Origin: Asparagopsis taxiformis
Taxonomy: Eukaryota; Rhodophyta; Florideophyceae; Bonnemaisoniales; Bonnemaisoniaceae
Length of the DNA stretch: 64,000 bases
Assembly (NCBI GenBank): GCA_030407315.1
Contig: JALQPE010002749.1
Span: 1-64,000, forward strand
Direction: 5' to 3'
In this document: piece after piece, positions 53,743 to 63,800 of the stretch
How the letters are laid out: every line of letters begins with the position of its first letter
Numbering within the stretch: the first letter of the stretch is position 1
Translations under genes and position numbers: made by a program
Notes under the pieces: model-generated
What the model saw: the letters and a program-made list of their open reading frames with translations, nothing else
What the model was told of the DNA's origin: nothing
Database searches by the model: none

Positions 53743-54389
53743 AAATTCAACATCCTTACCACCACCGTTTTCGGCCCAAAACAACACTTGACACTTTGAG
53801 GCGAAAGAATTGAAAAACACAGTTCTACCGCAAGGTTTGCGGGAAATTCACCTGGCCAACCCTGGGGGTAGGAGTGCTGTAGTCTTTCAGGTGTAACCCT
53901 GCCTGCACATGTCGCAAATGGCCCCACAGAGGTGCCCAGGGTGACTATAAATTCTACAAGGTCAGCGGGATGGAGAGAGGGTTTTCAACGGGAACGGAGA
54001 CGGATGTATGGGGAAATGCGCGATGTAATTTGGTTGGTGGGAGCTGGGAGGCGAGTCTGCTTGCTCCTTGACCTGGCGTCAGTGATCGGGTGCTGCTCGG
54101 CGACTGCCTCTGTCCTGTTATTGTCGCCGTCGATAATTGGCATTGCAGCTGCAGCCGTGATTCAATCAATCCCAGCCTCGCTACAGTGACTGCCCCTCCA
54201 ATTTTAGGTTGCATACTGTACTCGATACGGACAGAGGCCCCGCCAACTACTCATCGTGTCTGCACTATCGTTTCGACGTTAAAATATCTTTTGCGTGTCT
54301 TGAAATTATAGTACATGGTGTAGTATAGGTTGCAGAGCTTGATGGTGTAGCTTGATTGACGACGACGATCCGACGATACAACAAGAACT
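53743..54389. other. No gene seen
   Basis: The stretch separates the foldback element from the truncated fifth NLR copy. It contains the recurring 45-bp motif (TTTCGACGTTAAAATATCTT near 54275). A block at 53840-53905 (CCAACCCTGGGGGTAGGAGT) resembles 47625-47685. No coding frame is supported. Confidence 0.4.
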
Positions 54390-54686
54390 AAAAAACGAAA
54401 ATTCGCTGCTGTGAACGACAAGGGAGAGAATGTGTTTGTGGCTGAAGGGTTTCTGGAACGAATGGTGGGTGAGCGGGAATATGAAGTACGTGATGTGCTA
54501 CAAGTTCTACAGTCGCTGAGGGGAGTGACTGGTATCGAGAACGAGGCGAAAGTGACGAATGGGAAAGGTGAAGAGGAGAAAGCGGGGCAAATGCAATTTG
54601 CTGGGAGGACCCGGGGCGCTGTGGTAGAAGCGAAGAATCGTGAGGATAGTGGGTGGGCTGCAGGTCCTAGTAGTGGACGTGGATGA
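54390..54686 (+). pseudogene. Truncated fifth NLR copy: C-terminal tail only
   Basis: The frame begins inside what is the end of TIR in the paralogues (NDKGENVFVAEGFLERMVGE) and runs to the shared tail (VLQSLRGVTGIENEAKVTNG, then AGPSSGRG). It is closest to the corresponding part of receptors 2 and 3. All of NB-ARC, the propeller and the TIR core are missing. Just upstream, 54390-54405 still reads like the NENSLF region but has lost bases. The 3' flank typical of the cluster follows, so this is the right-hand remnant of an NLR unit. Confidence 0.9.
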
Positions 54687-57085
54687 GAGGGTGTAGGGTA
54701 GGAGGTAGAATGATGGTAAAGGGATGTCGAATTGAAGCTGGGTGACGAAACATGTAGATAGAAGTCATGGTGTTGGAGTTTATCGGGCTATGATCGAAAC
54801 GGACGAGCTGTGATGATGGCGATGGACGACACAGATAGTTCATTTCGAAATGCAGTAAGATGAATACAGCAGGATGATGAGCGGATTTCGACTTGAAAGA
54901 ATATTACGCAACCGTTTTGATGTGAACGGAGGGAGGCAGGAGAATGCACTTGGTGATTTCGCTCAGAGGCTGACAAAGTTGGGGCAGTCTATTCGACGCC
55001 TCTCGCAACGTTTCGCCATTCACTCACAAACACTCGTTCACATTCCATACTCACAAGGCAACGCGCAGTATACGGCGACAGCAAGCGTCGAACCAACTCG
55101 GTCAAATCGATGCGCACTCGACTCGATAACCATTCCAACTCTGGGCGCAATGATATATTCGACGTGTGCAGCAATCAGCAGTTAGACATGAAGTGGCACA
55201 AACGAGGTAGAGAAGACTCCCCACGCGAGACGCATGGGCTGCCGGCCAAGGACAGTCGGCGATGGCGGGGCGATCAGGGTGTTGGCCGAGCACAGATGTT
55301 CACTTGACATGGCGTATGGATGGAAAATAGCGCGGACTTTGTCAGAGCACTGCGGATGCGCGGCGGTGGAGGCGGATTCAAGTGGAGAGCGGTCTGTGCG
55401 AGGATCGAGATCGTGAGTTGCACATGTAGGCGGGGAATGTGATTGGGGGTTGGCGTTGTTGCGTGCCGCTACGTCAAACGAGATTTGGCGAGAGCTTATT
55501 CATACGTGCCTTGCGCCATGATAGGTGTGTTCGAGTTTCAATCCGCGCGCGATACAGCTGTGATGCAGCTGTGTAGAATCTGGCTGGCACGCAATGAAGG
55601 CGGACGGTGTTTGGCGAAGGAGGTTGGCGAGCGAATGAGATTCAATCATATAACAATCGGTACGCCGATTGCATGACGACGGCGGGATGATGGTGCCATG
55701 GTCGGGTGCATAATTGTAATGGAGATCCGAAGCTTTTCGACGGAATCGGTGGGATTAGTGCTGAGCGTCATGCCACGTCGTACCGTGTCTCAAGATTGTC
55801 GTGTATATCTCCGGCGTCTGTCAGACGGTATTTGGACAGCTGTCGAAAATAATGGCGAGCGATTGCGGATCGAGGGAATTGATTCATTCCTGTGCATTGC
55901 TGGAGGCATCCAAAGTGGCTCACGGAGATCGCCCACTCTGCCAATGGAACTCCACCACGTGTGGGTACGGGCAATATCGGCGTAAACTCACGAGAATGCG
56001 GCCGGTCGAGTATCGTATATGGCATCGGTCGTGTAACGAACACCGTGGTTCCATATTCACACATCAGTGTCCAACATCACACAGGTGCTGGTAGATTGTG
56101 CCGAACAGGATACGTCGCAAGGAAGCTGATTTCTGCTGTCCGTCGTATCGCCAGCGACAACTAGTGTTTCATCAACCCTGCAACTTCTTGTTTCTGCCCT
56201 GTCGCGTTGATAAGAAGCGTCACTCCCGGTCTGTTCCGAATCCCAATGCAAGAGAACGCCTCCAACCGTTCTGTAAGGGCGCACTTCTGTCGAGTCGTGT
56301 AGACCACGGTCTGGTCGCGCCAAAGAGGAGACGACTCTGTCACTGAGCAACGGAAAGTCCCATATATCCCATCCGCATTTCTACAGAAACTATCTAAATT
56401 TAATATTTCGATACTATCGTCGACAACGCTGTCTGTTATAACTGTTGTCCACCATGTCTCTTTATAAAGCCGACAGCAGTTCAATCTATTAAAAGCTACA
56501 GTATTTTGAGGTGTAATTCCTGTACGTATTGAGTTGTATGTTTGGCATCCTGACGCGGCCGAAGTATTAAGTGAATTGGGTACGTATTACGACTCGTCAT
56601 ATGTTGGGGTATTCATATAACCAGGCGACATGCCACCTCTAGTGTCTGCGCAGGCACAACATTCTTCACAGTCTAGCACTATCTGGTAACACAGAAATGT
56701 CATAAAAACAAACAGTCACCAATCAGTCCCATTGCATGTAGACGGGCGTACCAAGAGACTCAGATCTCCGATACAGTTCACTCCTCGCGCAATAATGTGC
56801 CCGTCAGCTTTGTTCGCCTTGCTGTGTACAGCAGCTTTCCCAAATCTGCCTGCATACATTGGTGCGACCAATTTGGTCGACATATGTTTGGCTGCTTGCC
56901 ACCACTTCATCTTGTCATTCTTCAATAAGTGTTGTAGCCTCGTTATGACGCCACCTCTTTCACCTATAAGCCACACACATTTTCATGCGTTCTCTCATGT
57001 ATTCTGGGGATATCCTTCTCGTACATAGTTGCATCATCATCTATATCTAGAAATTTCGTCGTCTGATGATCCGTTCAGCACTGCT
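54687..57085. other. Cluster 3' flank copy followed by unique DNA; no gene seen
   Basis: Bases 54700-55440 match the flanks after NLR genes 1-3: GTAGATAGAAGTCATGGTGT, GACGAGCTGTGATGATGGCG, and ATGATATATTCGACGTGTG near 55150. From 55440 to about 57080 I find no repeat of the cluster and no convincing gene. Several 60-100-codon frames exist on both strands without domains. Confidence 0.5.
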
Positions 57086-57090
57086 TATAA
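57086..57090 (+). promoter_or_regulatory. TATA-like box upstream of the secreted-protein gene
   Basis: CTTATAAGC has TATAA at 57086-57090, 110 bp before the chosen ATG. Spacing to the start codon is reasonable for a short 5' UTR. This is a weak motif-level call. Confidence 0.3.
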
Positions 57091-57199
57091 GCTACCAGTT
57101 ACCACTCATCGACTCAAATCTTCTCTGCACAAGCACAGCTTCCCATCAGATACCTTCTACTCTTTCCAATTCTTCCCTACGTTTTCTTCCCCCACTACG

Positions 57200-58618
57200 A
57201 TGCACAACCTTTTTCCATTTCTCACCACCACTCTCGCATTCGTCCTTTGTCTCCTTTCTCCAGCATCATCTGTTGCTACTCCGAACAAGTACACTGCTCA
57301 CAATGGAGTTCTCAAACGTCTCTACACCAAAATATCTCTCCATCACCCACCTGTTCTCCGCCAAAACAACCCGTTATATCTCGTCAGAGATGTCGCGAGA
57401 ACCCTGACACATAGTCCACAATCGCGTATGGTCAGTTTCAAATATTCAAAGCTCAACGCAAATGCACGACCCCTTCCGCCAGGTAAAACATTGCGTGTGA
57501 AACACGGCTCCAGTGTCGGTTCGAAAATGTCGACCAAACTGAAGAAAGTGGTCCCAGGTGCATTACCAATTAATGGAGATGAACGATTGAGTCGGCGGGT
57601 GGAAGGAGGTAACATTCCAACGTATCAAAGACAGAGTTCTGGTGGACTTTCTTTTGAGGAATGCAATACATCCTCGGATTGTGCTGAAACTCACTTCTGT
57701 AGCTTCAGGGATGTGAGAAATGTTTGGGTACCATGTGACGGAGAATCTGAGTGTCGATGTTTTCCGAATAGTTTCGACGACGTTCTATGCTCATGTAGAT
57801 ACCCCGAGTGTCTCCCAGGAGAAATCTGTTTTCAAAATTCTTTGAGTGGGTATTTTGCATGTGTTTCATCCGTGTTTGATGTTCCTGCCTTGGATTGTCC
57901 CCCCGAAACAACTTCTCCGCCACCGGGAAATGGAACTGGAGGTACCTTCGACTCATGCATGTCGTCCTCTGATTGTGCTGAAAGTCACTTTTGTGGTTTT
58001 ACTGACGATAGAAATACAGAATATTGTGATGGAGAGTCCAGTTGTTTCTGCGAACCCGATTTTGCAAAATATTACAGATGTTCATGTGACGAACCTGATT
58101 GTCTTCCTACAGATGTGTGCTCAGACACTGAAGATTCTATTCGGTGTGTATCAGCTTCACTTGGATTTCTTCCGGTTGAATGTCCACCCAACGAAGGGAG
58201 CCCTACAACCATTCCTCCAACTACCACTCCAAGCCCTTCAACTACATCACTAGTTGTAAGTCCGACACCCGATCCAACTGAACAAGTGTGCATTGACGCC
58301 AAAGCACTTTCTCATCTGCAAACGCATCAACTCGTCTATGAACAACACGCAGTTAGCAGAGTGCTGTGTGACAAATTTGGAAGCTGTGCTACTCCGGGAC
58401 ATATTGTTCATTTCAATGGATCTACAATGATGATGATGAAGTATTGCGAGAGAGCCGGATGTGAGGAACGAGTGATGGAGGTGAACAGTCCTCGGTACAA
58501 GAAGGGCATGCGTGTGGCATCGAAGACTGATGGACTGGAGTATACAGTGTTCGCAGCTCGGTACGGGACGAGAGCTGAAGAAGCTGTGTTAGCGACAGCT
58601 GTTCGTATGGGACTTTGA
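57200..58618 (+). CDS. Secreted cysteine-rich protein with two related Cys modules
   Basis: The start is set at the ATG at 57200 because the next residues form a signal peptide (MHNLFPFLTTTLAFVLCLLS, then ASSVA as likely cleavage site). The frame is open further upstream but has no ATG or secretory signal there. The 472-residue product has a basic, propeptide-like stretch (about 25-145) and then two homologous Cys-rich modules at about 152-232 and 252-332. Both begin C-x5-C-x5-C (CNTSSDCAETHFC, CMSSSDCAESHFC) and share the order CDGES-C-C, CSC, ECLP/DCLP, C, C and a final CPP. A Pro/Thr/Ser linker (TTIPPTTTPSPSTTS) leads to a C-terminal domain with six Cys (CIDAKALSHLQ, CDKFGSCATPGH, KYCERAGCEERV). 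No catalytic motif is visible. An extracellular or cell-wall role, perhaps binding a polysaccharide, is plausible but unproven. Confidence 0.75.
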   Translation: MHNLFPFLTTTLAFVLCLLSPASSVATPNKYTAHNGVLKRLYTKISLHHPPVLRQNNPLYLVRDVARTLTHSPQSRMVSFKYSKLNANARPLPPGKTLRVKHGSSVGSKMSTKLKKVVPGALPINGDERLSRRVEGGNIPTYQRQSSGGLSFEECNTSSDCAETHFCSFRDVRNVWVPCDGESECRCFPNSFDDVLCSCRYPECLPGEICFQNSLSGYFACVSSVFDVPALDCPPETTSPPPGNGTGGTFDSCMSSSDCAESHFCGFTDDRNTEYCDGESSCFCEPDFAKYYRCSCDEPDCLPTDVCSDTEDSIRCVSASLGFLPVECPPNEGSPTTIPPTTTPSPSTTSLVVSPTPDPTEQVCIDAKALSHLQTHQLVYEQHAVSRVLCDKFGSCATPGHIVHFNGSTMMMMKYCERAGCEERVMEVNSPRYKKGMRVASKTDGLEYTVFAARYGTRAEEAVLATAVRMGL

Positions 58619-60529
58619 CGTGGAACAAGTAGTTGTATATGACCGGATGGCCGATAGATGGAAGGGAGTAAGTTGGATAAAATACCTTTTGCGTTGCTTA
58701 AAATCCTAAATTCAGAGACATCGACGAGACACTGAGGAACACATACACTACGGAATGACAGGAAAGTGTCGATCGAAACACACACGACGCTGCACTCGAC
58801 CGTACTTTCCGATAATATAACTTAACATCCTCTCCACTTTCCGCTAGTCGACCCAGAACTTCGGGTACCGAAATCACAATAGTAGTGCCTATAAGAACGC
58901 ATGTTTAATGCAGGTTTTGCCAGTAATAACTTGGCTAAGCCAGGGGCTTGCGGCTCTTTCAGCATCGCTTTGACCATTGCATATGATGGGTGCCCCAGGG
59001 TAGCCAAACTATGTGAAAAGGTAAGCTAGGGATGGAGGGAGGGTGTCAAAAGATAGTTACGTGTGGACGATGCGGACTGTGCTGCGCTGCTGGGGAGGTC
59101 TGGAATGGAAACCTCGACCAGATGAGGCTTCCCGCCGGCGGAGCTCGATGGCTGCGGCAGACTCGCGCCAACATAGATCAGTATCTTTTCCCATCTGAGC
59201 AGTTCTGGTGGTACATACTGTACAGGAACACTTCTGCACCCGCCAAAAATTTCGTTTCTTAGCTGACGTTTCGAAGTTAAAATACTTTCTGCGTGCCTTG
59301 AAAACCTATTCTTAGCTGACGTTTCGAAGTTAAAATACTTTCTGCGTGCCTTGAAAACCTACAATGCCAATGTGGGGCGTAAACAATGTGCGCGCCGCAG
59401 CGATGTGGCGATGGGCAGAGACTGGAGGCACGTGTGCCAGTTGTGAGCATCTATCTGCCCCTCGAGGCGTCGCGTCCATAGCAACATGTGGTATGTGCGA
59501 TGAATAGGAAAGGCGTTTGGTGCATTTGTTGCGACTGCGTCACATGACCATAATTGTTGTGTGTGTTTGTCAGTGTTTGGAAGTACATTGTCCATTTCAC
59601 GCTGCGCACTGCCTTCCATCAAGGTATCGCTAGACAGTACGTACACACCACATGGCCGTTTCATCTCCGACATCACCGCTCCTCTCTGTAGACCCACATT
59701 CCCACCACTTCCAATCCAGCAACTCTTCCCCTTCCATTGGTCTCGGTTGATGTAGTGGCCCATCCCGGCAGAATACATCCGCGCACCCCACTAATCAGGT
59801 GCATCGACATACTCCATCATCACACCCTTCCCTATTCATTATCTGCTGCTCACAACCCGTCCCCGAACCGTAGACACACCCAATGCGTTTTCTTCCTCCC
59901 ATCCCTAGCGATGTTTGCAAGATGAGATGTGCGCTGCCCCCTCGCTCACTGCGCTCGATCATGTGCAACGTACGCGAGGGATGATTGCCAACATAAACTG
60001 TATCTACCCCGTACCTACATTCAGAGCCAGAAAACGGTTCCACAACCATAGTGGTCTGCATTCATGGACATCTCACCTACGAACGCACCAACTCATGCCA
60101 TTCAGCCAGTGCAAACGCCGCTCCTGTTGCCTCACTGTGCACGTCACGCCTACGAATAGCACTATGGACGTATGGAAATGGTCTTTCAACGCGTACATCG
60201 TCTTCTGTCAAAGCATCCATTCAAGTCATACGGCGATACAACCAAGCTGTCGCGACGCCGTGCGGGATATGGGGCGATGAACTGCGTTTCAGAGCAGGTC
60301 AGCTGGTTGGCGCCATTGCGACCGACAGCAGACTGTGCTACGCGCACGCAGGTATCGAACGCGATTGTCGGGATGAATGAGTCGCAACGATGCAATCGAT
60401 TGTGTGTGTACACAGTCGCTTCGAGTCGATGATCGATGTTTTGGGACCGACATGCGGATGAGAATTTTATAATTTTTACAATTTTTACAATTTTTGACAT
60501 CTCACACACTATCATGATACTGCCTTGGC
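58619..60529. repeat. NLR-cluster flank copy; no gene seen
   Basis: Blocks matching the other spacers appear in the same order: CACTACGGAATGACAGGAAA and CACACGACGCTGCACTCGAC near 58750-58800, ACATGTGGTATGTGCGATGA near 59483, CTCACAACCCGTCCCCGAAC near 59847, and from 60050 to 60529 a close copy of 47040-47537. The NLR gene that once accompanied this copy is not present. It marks the right end of the array before the copia insertion. Confidence 0.75.
59256..59362 (+). repeat. Two tandem copies of a recurring ~50-bp motif
   Basis: TTCTTAGCTGACGTTTCGAA begins at 59256 and again at 59309 (period 53 bp). Each copy continues GTTAAAATACTTTCTGCGTG and CCTTGAAAACCTA. Single, more diverged copies occur near 47990, 54275 and 58680. 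Confidence 0.85.
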
Positions 60530-60651
60530 TGTTGAGAAAGTGACGAATAACTCACCTCTTACACTAGTCTTACAGTATGATCACACTACTTAAGCGTCTC
60601 ATCGCCGACGATCTCCAAGGAATAAAGATAAGGACTCTGACTTCTTCAACA
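60530..60651 (+). repeat. 5' long terminal repeat of the Ty1/copia element
   Basis: The block begins TGTTGA and ends TCAACA, the short inverted ends expected of an LTR. It contains AATAAAG as a possible poly(A) signal. At 122 bp it is short for a copia LTR. Its left edge coincides exactly with the point where homology to 47040-47537 stops (CCTTGGC in both). The internal sequence begins GGTTATCGGCCCAG, a plausible primer-binding site loosely like the initiator-Met tRNA end used by many copia elements. The 3' LTR lies beyond the window. Confidence 0.75.
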
Positions 60652-60873
60652 GGTTATCGGCCCAGACGTTCCACTGCGCAGCCCACCCGCCACCCATCTC
60701 TCCAGTGAAACAATTCCCGCTCAGGCGACGCAACACTTCCCGATCCAGCGACGTACCACCTCCCGCTCCGGCGACGTACTATCTCCCGCTCCGGCGACGC
60801 AACAATTCCCGCTCCGGCGACATACCACCTTCCGCTCCGGCGACGCAACAATCACCACCCCGTCTCACTCACA
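60652..60873 (+). other. Copia leader with ~24-bp tandem repeats
   Basis: After the presumed primer-binding site the leader contains five to six imperfect copies of CCCGCTCCGGCGACGCAACA between about 60715 and 60850. Variants are CAGGCGACGCAACACTTC, CCAGCGACGTACCACCTC and CCGGCGACGTACTATCTC. The gag start codon follows at 60874 (CACAATGTCA). Confidence 0.7.
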
Positions 60874-63800
60874 ATGTCACACAATCCTTCATCCCCCTCT
60901 CCTATCCAAGCCGCACGCCCGTCTCCAATCCAGCATCAACTGGAGATACCCTCTCTGACTCACACGAACTACATCCCCTGGAAAATTAGCGTGGAGCACT
61001 TCGCACACGCGCAACAAGTCCATGACTACCTCCTTCATCCCATTCCACCCTCCCCAGACCTTGCCATCAACAGCGCGCACCGAGAAAAACACACTCAGGC
61101 ACAACTACTCGTTGTGTCTACTCTCTCTCCTGAAATAATGGAGCAATTCACCGACGATACACTGTCCGGACCCATACACATCCTCTGGGCAGCGATCAAA
61201 GATCTCCTCACAGCAAAAAATCCCGCCCACACTCCTGAACACCTCCGAAGACAAGCCCGCGCCATCAAGTGGCAATCCTCCATGACGGTTATGGACTACA
61301 TCACACAACATCAAAGTGTACGCAAGCTGATGATCCGTGCGAATTACCCCGAGATTGCTAACGAGAACACAACTACCAATTTCATACTCGAACGTCTTGA
61401 AGACCATTCGGACTGGACATCTCTGCTACTCACTATCTCCGCGCACAATGATCTTCATCCCACTGCTCCGATCTCTCAGGCTCACCTCATCACATTAATG
61501 TTTAAGCATGACGAGATCAACAAGCGCTCAACGTCATCAGCAGGACCAAGATTTCGCAAACCAAACCCTCGTCAATTTCACCGTGGCAAAACCTCCCCCC
61601 GTCCCACTCGCAATGCACCCTCATTTCATTTTCACCCCAAGAACAATATCCAGACACCCTCTGGCTATTTTGGCCAATGGTGCAAATACCATGGTTCTAC
61701 TGGACACGACACGGACGCCTGCCGCTCATATGCAAGATCAACGCGCCTTACCAGCCCCTTTCCCAGGCAATCCCGCAAATACAACACCAAACCACAGCCT
61801 ACCGCACACTACACTGAGCAGTACTCCCGTGATGACACCCAAGACAGTGACGATGAGGACGTACGTGACCAGTCATCCTCCTTCCTCCTCGACTCTGCCG
61901 CTAATCCCTCGCACCTAACCTCTCCACCCCCCGGTTTCGAAGCAGTATCCTCTTGCACAATAACTGCGGATGGCCACCCTGCCACTTCCACACATCGTGG
62001 TAACCTAACAATAGAGATGGACGATGATAATGCTCTCCCAACACACCCAGCGATAGTAGCCCCTGGCCTGAGGGCAAATCTTCTCTCTGTAGGGCAACTT
62101 ACTAAAACAAATGACGTCGTCTTCCAGCGAAACCATGCGTTTATCACAGAACCAGCTCCTCCTCCACCTATTGACACAATTGTTGCCACTGCTCACCGTC
62201 GCAAAGACAACATGTTCGAACTTGTTGCCAGGTCTCCACCGAACACTAAAATGACTAGCACGTCCACTGCTAATACTGCACGCGCCTTCCCTGTCCGCAC
62301 TTCAACATCATCTCAAAAGATGCCAGTCCCGAAGAAACCCCTCCACAAACCATTAATCGCTCGAAACAAACGAGTTACTCCAGTAACTCGCAAATCCACT
62401 CGCGCACCCAAGTCCCACCCCCGTATCAACACGCGAGCACGCTCCCGCATTCATGTCGAATTACCCTCGACAATCCGTGATTACCATTTCTGGCACTTGA
62501 AACTTAACCACATCCACCCCCACAAACTCCACCAAATGGCAAAACATCGCCTCGTTCCCAACCTGCCTCGCAGTCTCCTACGCACGCCCCCTCATTTGAC
62601 ATGTTCCGGCTGTGCTGTCGGAAAAACGGCTGCAGCCCCCTTTCGCAAGCACCCGCGTCGTGATCCCATAGGCTCACATCTCCACTCTGACATTTATGGG
62701 CCCCTTCCTGTAGACTCTATTCATGGTAACAAATACGTTGCCACCTTCCTCGACCAAGGCAGCCGATACCTGCACATATTCTGTGCCCCCTCGAAGTCCC
62801 TCGCCGCTGCTCATACAAGCACCCACGTTGATCATGTCCATGCTACTACCCCTCATCGCATCCGACACTTCACCTCGGACAACGCCAAAGAATATTACAC
62901 TCACGACCTCACCAATTTCTTTGCAGATTTACACATATGCACTCATCCAAGCGTTCCACATACACCACAAGAAAACGGTCTTGCAGAACGCATAAACCGC
63001 ACTCTGTCAAATGACGCACGATCCTGTCTACTCACTTCCAATCTCCCAGCATCACTTTGGGAATATGCTTTCCACTCATGCGTGGACACTTACAATCATA
63101 CTATTCACACAGCAACAGGACGAATTCCACACTCCTTGTGGACAGGCACTACACCTGAAATACACACCCTGCTCCCATTCGGAACCGCTGGACATGTGCA
63201 CACTCGGGCACCGCGAAACAAACTAGAGCCCCGCGCCATTTTCGCGCATTATGTCGGTCGTCAAGACTACTATCACTACTATGTATACGACCCTATTAAT
63301 GACAAAGTTTTTCGATGTAGGATTGCCGACTTCCAGGTGTACTATCCCGTCGATGATCCCGTCTGCACCTCTAGCCCACCATCGGTTCATCACACATCTA
63401 CTCCGTACACCGAACCGAACTCCATCAACCAAGCCCGCCGAGCACCTGATGCTCCACAATGGGCACTTGCCTGGAATTCTGAATTAGACAGCCTTGAGGA
63501 ACGTGGCATTCTCACCTACGTACCGAAATCAGACCTCCCTTCCGACACCAAATTACTACCAACCACTATGGTTTTGAAGCTCAAAAAGGACAAGGACGGT
63601 ACCCCCCTCCTGCGCAAGGCACGTTGCACCATACGTGGCGACAGACAAGTACCAGGAGTGCACTACGACCCTACACAGCTCTCCAGCCCTGTTGCCCACC
63701 GCGATGCTATTCGCACATCCATCGCTCTAGCAGCCGCTCACGGCTACCACATACACCACTGGGACCTTGAGTCCGCTTTCCTTCATGAGCTGTTCACTGA

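Noticed and set aside
57029..57199. N-terminal extension of the secreted-protein frame
   Set aside because: The frame is open but begins without an ATG, and the signal peptide at 57200 would be internal.
61105..62189. Minus-strand frames of 100-126 codons
   Set aside because: They are antisense to the copia gag-pol frame, which has unambiguous domains.
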